DNA of 17,448 bases, taken from contig PJAB01001086.1 in NCBI GenBank assembly GCA_002887195.1, positions 1 to 17,448 of the forward strand, given 5' to 3'. The position numbers and the translations under genes are program-made. Below are positions 1 through 7,108 of this stretch, in pieces (positions within the stretch are counted from its first letter, which is position 1; each line of letters starts with the position of its first letter). The notes under the pieces were generated by a model. It was not told where the DNA came from. It searched no databases and saw only the letters and a program-made list of their open reading frames with translations. The stretch is from Chrysochromulina parva (Eukaryota; Haptophyta; Prymnesiales; Chrysochromulinaceae).

Positions 1-201
1 GTCGCGCGTTTGTGTGTCCGTGTTCGTGTGTGCGCCGCACTCTGCGCCCCCCACGTTGTGTCTCCACGGGACCTGTGGCTGTGCGTCTTGCCGAGATGGC
101 AATTTAACGTGAACGTGAACTCTCCGGATTTGGATCGCGTCCGGGACTTTGTAGAGTCGAGTGTGTCGAGCACGCACAAGCGCGCGCGCGCCGCGCGCGG
201 C

Positions 202-2675
202 ATGTTCATCGCGCCAGGCCAGCCGTCAATCTCGGCGATGGTGCCGCTCTCCATCGCCGTGGGCGTCATCACCACCTCCTTCGGCATCTGGTTCAGCCGC
301 CAGAAACACCGGCCTTACCGCGGCTCCGTGCTGGGCACGCTCACGGCCGGCATCCTCGTAGGTATCGCGCTGCTGAGCATGCTGCCCGAGGCGATCGATC
401 AGCTCACGGAATGCGGATGGCACACAAGCACCGTCATATTCATGTGCATCGGCGCCGGCGGCTTCATCTTCTTCCTTGAGAACGTGGTCCTCCCGCACGA
501 GCACATCACTTCCGGACGTCAAGGGCCCCTCGCGATGGACGACAGCGCTGCAACCGCCTCCCCTCCGGCGACCGCCTCGACCTCGACTGTCGAGGTGGAG
601 CTCGCGTGCGAACCGTGCGAAGATGGCGCGGAGGCGCTGCCGCCCACGCTGCCGCCTAAGGAGGCCGCCATCGCGTGGGGACCGCCGCGCGGGGGCAACA
701 AAAAGGTGCCCAAACCCCCAGGCACCAAGGGCGGGGCAAAGGGCAGCGTTGGCGACGGACTCAGAAACGGCTGCCGAAAGCCTCGGCCGCAGCCGTTGTG
801 GGCGCAACGCGGCAGCGCCGCCTTCTTGAAGCTCGACCGGGAGGCGATGTGTGAGTGCTGTGACGAAGCTGGAGGGGCGCGCGTCAGCGATGGGAGCGAG
901 GCGGTGGCGGAAGAGTACGTGACGGCGCCTCCCCCGTCCACGTGGCGCACGCTGATGGCGACGTCGCTTCGCCAGCTTGCGTGGCTGCTGCACGCGACCA
1001 TCGATGGGATGGTCCTTGCTGCAATCCCGCGTTGGGGATTGCTGCCCACGGGTACCCTGGCCGTCCTTGTGTGCGCTCTGCAGGACGTCGTCGCCTACTG
1101 CATCGTGCTCGCTCGCGCGCGCACGTCGCGCCGGCGGACGCTGCTGGCGCTCGTGCTCTTTGGCCTCGCATTCCCGCTGGGCACCACCCTCGCCTCGACT
1201 CTTCTCTCTTCGCTGCGCGACTCAGAAGCAGTCGCGATCGTGCGCGCGCTCTCAGCAGCAATGTTCCTCCACATGGCCTCGGAACTCGCGCCTTCACACA
1301 CCCACTCGCGCGCCCGCAACGTGCTGTACCTGACGCTCTTCACGCTCGGTATTGGGGTGAGTGCACTGATGGAGATGCTCGAGGGTAGCGTCGAGAGCGG
1401 CGCCACCCTCGCTTCATACGGCGCGCCGACGGGCTACCCGGCTGCCGTCACGTACGCCCTCGATACCAATTGGAGGCCCAAGCTACCCGACGGCAGTGCT
1501 TACCACGGCGCCCTCTCCCCACAGGTACGCCCTCGATACCAATTGGAGACCCAAGCTACCCGACGGCGCGCATACCTTCTCGGCGGTGGGTGTAGCGCAT
1601 CACGGCGTGCAGGCGCCTTGGGATCCGCCGCCCACGTCGATAGTGTACGTTTTCACCGCGCGCCAACGCCTCACCGCGCCTCGTGCATGCAAGTGCAGCG
1701 CTTACCACGGCGCCCTCTCCCCACAGGTACGTCTCACAGCGCGGCAACACGTCGCTCCAACCGCTCCTGGCGCTGAACGCCACCGACGGCTCCCTGATTC
1801 GTACCTTTGGCGGCGCGTACGTGGGCCGCGACAGTGCGAATGCCACGTGGGGTGCTCATGGGCTCATCGTCGAGACGTGCAGCTACGCGTGCGTGCCCGG
1901 CGCGGGCTACCATGCCTCCGTACGCCTCTACGTGCAGGATTTCGACGCCCACACCTTCATCGGCTTCGGCGGCGACGGCGCGCATCTCTTCACCGCGGGC
2001 ACACCCGGCCGCGCGGGCAACGGCACCGTACCGGTCCTTCAATTCGGCTCCGTGGCGGATGCAGATGTGAGCACGGGCGCTGTGCTGAGCGGCGAGGTGC
2101 AGCCGTCGACTGTGTTTGCAAGCGACGGCGACGGCGGCGACGCGAACCGTGTCGTGAGGCTCAGCGTAGAGCCGAGCAACACAGGCGTCTATTTGGAATG
2201 GGCCACCGGCCACATCTTCCACAACCCGCACTCGATCGCGCTGCATGCGCGCTCTGGCTTGCTGCTGGTGGCTGATCGAGAGGACGCCCAACTCCGGCTG
2301 CTCCGCGCGGCAGATGGCGCCGACTTGGGCGCCTGGGATCAATGCGGGCTACACCTGGGCCAGAACGGTGTCCCGTTTGCCTTGCGGACGCTCGTTACGT
2401 CCACAGGGCGCGATCTCCTCTTCGTCGCCACGTATGACAACCCACCCGACGGCCAGCATCAACGTATCGTCGTCATCGATGCCGCTGGCATCGACAGCGC
2501 AAAGGGCATTGAGTCGCCGTGCACGGTGCTACAGACGCTGGCCATCGACCCTTCCGTCTACTCTGGGCCCCACCTGCTCGGCGTCGACCTGTACAGCGGC
2601 GACCTCTACGCCGCTCTCGTCGCTGATGTGCCTCACTCGACGGTGCTGCGCTTCAGGTGCTCAGGCTGCCGGTGA
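202..2675 (+). CDS. ZIP-family metal transporter fused to NHL-repeat (NHLRC3-like) beta-propeller
   Basis: Predicted exons are 202-1451, 1525-1644 and 1727-2675 (772 aa, TGA stop). Residues 1-400 show eight hydrophobic segments in ZIP order: TM1 to TM3 within residues 12-99, a variable loop of about 150 residues, then TM4 to TM8. TM2 carries LLSMLPEA and TM4 carries HATIDG (H264, D268), the ZIP metal-site signature. The TM5 metal motif, usually HExPH, reads LQDVVA here, so half of the usual binuclear site is altered. From residue 417 the spliced protein matches the NHLRC3 type of NHL propeller: ALDTNWRPKLPDG, VYVSQRGN, DGDGGDANRVVRLS, NPHSIALHARSGLLLVADRE, and ends at a propeller-like strand. 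Both introns are phase 2 and restore this family sequence exactly. ZIP C-termini face the exterior or lumen, which suits a secreted-type propeller. The frame is open upstream to the window edge; ATG 202 (alternative 238) is the first in-frame methionine, so a 5' exon outside the window is possible. Two separate genes with a missed boundary is the alternative. Confidence 0.72.
1452..1524 (+). other. Intron 1 of ZIP-NHL gene, containing a copy of the next exon's start
   Basis: This is a 73-nt GT-AG intron, phase 2, with donor GTACGC and acceptor CCCCACAG. Its first 43 nt (1452-1494) repeat the first 43 nt of the following exon (1525-1567) with a single mismatch. Its last 31 nt (1494-1524) repeat the last 31 nt of intron 2 (1696-1726) with a single mismatch. 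Splicing here gives AAVTYALDTNWRPKLPDGAH, which matches NHL-protein N-termini; the unspliced frame instead runs into unrelated sequence. Confidence 0.75.
1645..1726 (+). other. Intron 2 of ZIP-NHL gene
   Basis: This is an 82-nt GT-AG intron, phase 2, with donor GTACGT and acceptor CCCCACAG followed by an exon that again starts GTACGT. Splicing yields SIVYVSQRGN, in agreement with the conserved VYIGQRGD-like strand of NHLRC3 proteins. The first 30 or so nt of the intron (GTACGTTTTCACCGCGCG...) are a diverged copy of the first 30 nt of exon 3 (GTACGTCTCACAGCGCGG...). The 3' end is the same cassette as in intron 1. Confidence 0.75.
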
Positions 2676-2680
2676 CGTGC

Positions 2681-2749
2681 ACGTGCAGTCTCGGCCCTGC
2701 ATCACGTGCAGTCTCGGCCCCGCATCACGTGCAATCTCGGCCCCGCATC
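2681..2749 (+). repeat. Tandem repeat, 3 x 23 bp
   Basis: Three consecutive 23-bp units begin at 2681, 2704 and 2727 (ACGTGCAGTCTCGGCCC...), differing at one or two positions. They start six bases after the stop codon of the ZIP-NHL gene, so they probably lie in its 3' untranslated region. No function can be read from them. Confidence 0.9.
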
Positions 2750-3578
2750 AGGCATTCTCCTATGTGTGCACGTGGGGCGGACGATCGAGAGCGAGCCCGT
2801 CGCTTCCAAAGAAGCGCGCGTGTGTGCCAGTGTACGATTATGTTCCGGCTCCCACGGTGGCGAGGACGAACCGAAAGGCCGTTACCGCGCTGATAGGGCC
2901 CATGCGCGCGCGGCTTAGGCTGCGACGCCGGTGGTAAGGCGTATCGTATGCGTTAAACACGCGTCCGACGTCGCCGTCGTTGCGGCTCCCCGGCGGGGGC
3001 CCCGGGCTAGCGGCTTGGTTCGGTTGTGAAAGCCAAACGACAAACGTGGCGTGGTAACGTGCTAAATACTAATTAAATACATTCCACGGATCCCCGTCTA
3101 TGTGGTCTAACCCCGGCACCTAGATTACAAATCGAATATCGTGCCGAAGTGCGCCGCGCGCCCTCTATCGTCTAGCCCTTGGTCGTCTTCATGTCTCGTC
3201 TAACGCGCGGACGGTTACCGATTGTCGCCGTCGCGCACCTCTGTTTCTTGTCTGTGTCCCCAACGCCCACGCAAGCCGAGGCATGCCCTACGGAGCGGAG
3301 GCCTCCGGGTTAGCCCTTCCGGGTTAGCCCCTTATTCGCCTATCGTCCGAACCCGGGGAAGCCCTGCTTTGCATGCATGCCCATGGCCATGAGGTTGACA
3401 TCTGGGAGCTGCACTCGCATCAGCCACGCGCCCACATCTTCATCACGTCTCTGTCCTCAGTGTCCTCTGCCCTCCCTTGTCCCAATGTGCCATCACCGCC
3501 GCATAACCGCCGCACAGGCTCGGGTGGCCTCAGTGCTTCATGATGGCGCATGCATGCACCCATGCGACCTGGATGGCC
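2750..3578. other. Intergenic region between convergent genes, no gene seen
   Basis: About 830 bp lie between the 3' repeat of the ZIP-NHL gene and the stop codon of the methyltransferase-dioxygenase gene. Open frames here are short, Arg- and Pro-rich and match nothing I recognise. A short direct repeat of TCCGGGTTAGCCC occurs near 3305-3330, and an AT-richer patch at 3060-3080 stands out from the GC-rich background. I see no tRNA or rRNA signature. It presumably holds the two 3' untranslated regions and their polyadenylation sites. Confidence 0.6.
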
Positions 3579-5742
3579 TCATGATGCGCTGCTCGTCTCG
3601 TCATTCGCGCCCTCATCCTCATCGCCCGCCTCACGCGACTCGCGCCGACTCAGAGCACGGGCATGGCGCCAGGCGCGCACCCGAAGCTTGAGAGCCTGGC
3701 ACGCCACGCACACGTCGTATCCACAGCCGAGCCTGCAGTGATACATACCGACGCCGCCCATGCTTCCCTCATCTGTCCATCTCCACCGTCCATCAGTCTG
3801 ACGCCCACAGAGGCTGGTGGCGCCGTTGCGCCCGCAGAGGTTGCAGTGGTACTGACCCCCATCCTTGCGGTAGATCTGGCGCAGCGTGCTCGGGGCGCAT
3901 AGCAGCAGCGGATGCGGCTCCTCATCCTCCGTCGGGCAAGGGCGCCCAAAGAAGAGGATGAGGCTCATGCGTGTGCCCGAGAGCATGCGTGTCACGCCGT
4001 GCGGCACATCCGAGCCGTGCACGACGACGCTACCGGCAGTACGCTCGAGCCGTACCAAACGGGGAATCCCGCTCGAGGCGTACCAAGGGGGGCGGCTATT
4101 GGCGGGCACCTTCGCGCCGTCGCTGGAGGGAGATTCGTCAGAGGCTGTTTCGTCAGAGGCGGGCACCTTCGCGCCTTCACTTGAGAGAGATTCGTCTGCT
4201 GGCGTTGTGGCGGGCACCTTCGCGCCTTCACTTGAGAGAGATTCGTCTGTTGGCGTTGTGGCGGGCACCTTCGCGCCTTCACTTGAGAGAGATTCGTCTG
4301 TTGGCCGCTCGACCAACGCCAACAGCCGCCCCCCAACGTGCGCGTGATCGTCAGTCAGCGCCACGTTGACGGTCAGCAGCGAGTGGTCATAGTGGAATTG
4401 GAACCATGGGCGCGTGTAGGGGTCGAACTGCCGAATATAAATCCACCAGCAGTGAGGCAGCGCGGCGACGCCCTCGGCGGCACTCGGTGGTGGCGGCTCG
4501 GTGGTGCATCGAGGCCGCATTCCGCACGAGGGGCGATCGATCAGAGGAGCACAGCGCATCTCGGCGTAGTGCTTGGCCGCGAGCGCCCAGAGCTTCTCAA
4601 CGGCTGCCACGCCGATGACGGCTGTGAGCGCTTCGCGGCTGCGCAAGTTGAGCTGCCACTCCAGCGCCCCGTCCACCAGACCATCGTACCTGATGACGGA
4701 GGCGATCAGGCGGCATCAGGGTAAGGCAAGGAGCACTCGGAGCCCATCAGAGGTGTCATCAGAGGCAATCAGATGTCATCAGCGGCAATCAGAGGTCATC
4801 AGTGGCAATCAGGCCTGCTCCCAAGCTCGGAGCAATCAGAGGTCATCAGTGGCAATCAGGCCTGCTCCCAAGCTCGGAGCAATCAGAGGTCATCAGTGGC
4901 AATCAGGCCTGCTCCCAAGCTCGGTAGCAGGCGCGCACGTCATGTCAAACCACGTACTGACTCTGCGGGGTGAGTCTCGCCTCGACGAGCGTCCTTCGCA
5001 AGGCCGCACACTCGGCAGCGCTCAGCACGGCGGGATGCTCGCGGATGAGGCGCCCGACGCCATTGTACTCGTTGCGCCCTCGGTCATCCAGCTCGGCAAG
5101 CAGCTCTGTCGCGAGGCGCACCTCCTCCTCGGGACGTACGGGCAGATTGTCCACCATCAGAGCATATTCCACAGGGCCCATGCCCTGCCCGATCCTTGCA
5201 AAGGCCTCGGGCAGCTCCGGCGCCTTCGTGGCGCAATGGACCCAGCACTCTCGCGCGCCGGTTACATGGGTGCTGCGGCATGCAGCCCACTGGCCGAGAG
5301 CCCACGCTGGAGGTCCAAACACGCGTCCAAACGCGCTCACTGCCCGCTCGCTCGAGGAGATCATCACGTACATGCCGCCTGGGCGCAGCGCCCTCCACGC
5401 CTCCTCGATGAACCGGCCGAGATTGCCCGAGGCGCCCACCTTGTCGAAGGTGCCAGTGTCAAGGACGGCGTCGAAGCTCGCGTGCTGTAGCATCTGCAGC
5501 GCGTCCTCGACCCCACATCGGAGGACTTCGAATTGAGCCGTCCGCAATTGCATGCGCGCGATGGCGGACGGCGATTTGTCGTTTGCGTGCTGGTCGTGAA
5601 ACCCAAGCTCGTGGAGCTCCTCGGTCAGGTGGCTATCACTGATATGCAGGATGCGCGCCTCTCGCCGCGGAAGCGCCTGAAGCACGTCGGCCAAAGTGAC
5701 GCATGACTCAACGGTCTTTTTGTGTCCTGGCGCGTCCATCAT
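3579..5742 (-). CDS. METTL13-like methyltransferase fused to 2OG-Fe(II) dioxygenase with ZZ-like zinc finger
   Basis: Predicted exons are complement(4958-5742) and complement(3579-4689), about 631 aa. Residues 25-130 resemble class I SAM methyltransferases of the METTL13 group: RILHISDSHLTEELHELGF in place of the usual VLxxGCGNSxLSxxLYxxGY, then FDAVLDTGTFDKV and LRPGGMYVMIS. Residues from about 330 form a prolyl-4-hydroxylase-like double-stranded beta helix with FQFHYDHS (H361, D363), distal H492 in VPHGVTRM, and R502 ten residues on, the expected Fe(II) and 2-oxoglutarate ligands. A repeat insert lies between D363 and H492. The C-terminus (about 533-585) has CNLC, YHCRLGCGYD and CVAC, like a ZZ finger. 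The phase-2 intron joins the halves without a stop (LTPQSQ then YDGLVDGALEWQ). The start is uncertain: the MM pair at 5742 is chosen because an upstream ATG at 5892 adds a low-complexity Cys/Gly stretch. Retaining the intron would give a methyltransferase alone, ending QYVV. Confidence 0.7.
4102..4311 (-). repeat. In-frame 51-bp coding repeats inside the dioxygenase domain
   Basis: Four units start at 4102, 4159, 4210 and 4261 (spacings 57, 51, 51). On the minus strand they encode variants of TDESLSSEGAKVPATTP, a Ser/Glu-rich flexible segment. The two units nearest the HxD motif are almost identical, and the distal unit is the most diverged (SDESPSSDGAKVPAN). They fall between the HxD motif and the distal His, so they enlarge a loop of the catalytic fold. 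There is no stop and no frame shift, so I treat them as coding. Confidence 0.85.
4690..4957 (-). other. Repeat-built intron of the methyltransferase-dioxygenase gene
   Basis: This 268-nt intron (sense is the minus strand) has donor GTACGTGG at 4957 and acceptor CATCAG at 4690; phase 2. The interior is a tandem array: a block of about 51 bp containing GAGCTTGGGAGCAGGCC, ACTGATGACC and CTGATTGC occurs about three times (plus strand 4795-4925), then shorter TGATGCC/TGATTGCC runs. The first 20 nt resemble the first 20 nt of the downstream exon (GTACGTGGTTTGACATGACG against GTACGATGGTCTGGTGGACG). The same TGATGACC/TGATTGCC wording appears in the introns of the peptidase gene 3 kb away. Confidence 0.75.
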
Positions 5743-5754
5743 AGCAAGACACGG

Positions 5755-5795
5755 CAAGCCGCCGCCGCCGCCGCAGCAGCAGCAGCAGCCAGCCG
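5755..5795. repeat. GCC/CAG trinucleotide run
   Basis: A run of CCGCCGCCGCCGCCG followed by CAGCAGCAGCAGCAG lies just upstream of the chosen start of the methyltransferase-dioxygenase. If translation began at 5892 it would encode a Cys then Gly run; in another frame it is polyalanine. It is more likely 5' untranslated sequence. Confidence 0.8.
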
Positions 5796-6130
5796 CGACA
5801 CGATGAACTCCACAGAAGCCTCCACGCTGTGAGCACAGTGTGAACGCTCCCTGAGGTGTACCGGGTAAAGGACGCTCATTTTTGGCGTGCATGCGAGATT
5901 GAGGTCATCCAGCAATATCAGCCACTGCAACACACGGATGGCTCTGACGTGTGAGAGGGGGGGTGCGTCGAGGGGGGGACTGGCGCGAAACCGAAAGGCA
6001 GCAGACACGCACACCAAAAACGAACACACCGTCACCGAGGGCGAGGTACAGCGCGGGGTGTGGAAGCGGTCAAGCGGACGCGCGAGACTCGATTCTCAAG
6101 TGATCGACATCCAAGAGACTTGGACTGCGC

Positions 6131-6185
6131 GCTCACTGCTGCTTCTTGCCCTCGGCAGCGCTCACTGCTGCTTCTTGCCCTCGGC
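6131..6185 (-). repeat. 29-bp duplication of the SPCS2 C-terminal codons and stop
   Basis: A 26-bp segment (GCTCACTGCTGCTTCTTGCC and 6 more on the plus strand) occurs at 6131 and again at 6160, a 29-bp period. The second copy holds the last codons (KKQQ) and TGA stop of SPCS2; the first lies just downstream, in the 3' untranslated region. Confidence 0.9.
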
Positions 6186-6836
6186 CCCGTCAGCCTGGAG
6201 CATCGCCGTATACTGCGCGAGAAAATCGGCCACCGATTTCATAAAGTCCTCCTCTGCGAAGACGCCCTCCTCATCAAAGTAGTGCTCCACCTTCCAGCTC
6301 CGCTGCATGCTGTGCTTGCTCGTGTTGCCGCCCTCGACCTCCGGCTGGAAAGCGGGCGCTCTCGCCAGCGACGTGATCGCGCCGCCGGGGATGGGCGTGA
6401 TGCCGAGCGTGTACGTGCTTTGGAAGCGTGGAAAGTGTGTGCTGATGTTGAGGCCGGGCACCGGTACCTTGGGCGCATCCTTGCGCCGCGTTAGCAGCAG
6501 GATCGACTCGAGCTCCACAAACGAGAGCAGCAGCTGCAGCACGCCGCTCGCAGCAAAGTAGTAGGTGCAGCAGAACAGGAGGCACCACCAATTGTGCGGG
6601 AAGGGCGCTGGGAACACGTGCGACAGCAGCGACGCGCCAACTGCCGAGAAGCCGACGAAGAGCTTCATGTTGGACATTGAGGTGTCCTCCACAAACATGG
6701 TGTGCAAACCGCTGTCGTCCTCCGAGTCGAGCAGCACCTCAACCACCGCATCGTCGAGCATGCGTTTGATGGTCGCCGTGTCACCCAGGATGGCCTTTTT
6801 CTCCTGCTCAAAGTTTTTCGATTTCCATGAGGGCAT
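6162..6836 (-). CDS. SPCS2: Signal peptidase complex subunit 2 (SPC25)
   Basis: A single-exon protein of 224 aa, close to the usual SPCS2 length. SPCS2 is a non-catalytic membrane subunit of the ER signal peptidase complex that removes signal peptides from secretory proteins. The sequence shows the family layout: a charged N-terminal region with KRMLDDAVVEVLLD, a first membrane segment MKLFVGFSAVGASLLSHVF, a short PFPHNWW lumenal turn, a second segment ending GVLQLLLSFVELESILLLTRRKD, then a cytosolic domain with STYTLGITPIPGG and a terminal amphipathic helix DFMKSVADFLAQYTAML. I chose the ATG at 6836 (MPSWKSKNF); upstream sequence in frame lacks a credible ATG. Both flanking genes lie on the same strand at distances of 270-420 bp, so it is transcribed on its own. 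A further N-terminal exon cannot be excluded. Confidence 0.88.
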   Translation of the reverse strand: MPSWKSKNFEQEKKAILGDTATIKRMLDDAVVEVLLDSEDDSGLHTMFVEDTSMSNMKLFVGFSAVGASLLSHVFPAPFPHNWWCLLFCCTYYFAASGVLQLLLSFVELESILLLTRRKDAPKVPVPGLNISTHFPRFQSTYTLGITPIPGGAITSLARAPAFQPEVEGGNTSKHSMQRSWKVEHYFDEEGVFAEEDFMKSVADFLAQYTAMLQADGAEGKKQQ

Positions 6837-7108
6837 GACCGACTTGGCGCGGCGAGCGGGCCTCGGTGTCTGTCGCGTCGACTCGCACGAACAGGTGTGA
6901 TTGTTATCTTCATCAAGGTTTCTCAAACAATGGGAGGACTATGGGAGGCACGGTGCGGACGGCTCCACAACACGCGACGCTCGTGTGCTGAAACGTAACC
7001 GTAATTAAGATTCCTACCGGTACCTTTAAGCCTGTCTCTACAGGGGAACAAAGTAACTGCAACGAGGCCAGCAGGCCGTCACGTGTGCCCCCGGTGCGAC
7101 ACCCTATT

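Noticed and set aside
226..993. Long minus-strand open frames opposite the ZIP gene (also many others in GC-rich exons)
   Set aside because: They are Arg/Ala-rich shadows of the real coding strand and show no domain or hydrophobic pattern.
3992..4347. Repeat-containing frames in other phases around the 51-bp repeats
   Set aside because: The 51-bp repeats are open in several frames because the unit is a multiple of three; only the minus-strand frame with HxD...H...R flanks a known fold.
5739..6035. Minus-strand frame ending in polyalanine upstream of the methyltransferase
   Set aside because: It is driven by the GCC/CAG trinucleotide run and is out of frame with the gene; no homology seen. 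A 5' exon there cannot be fully excluded.
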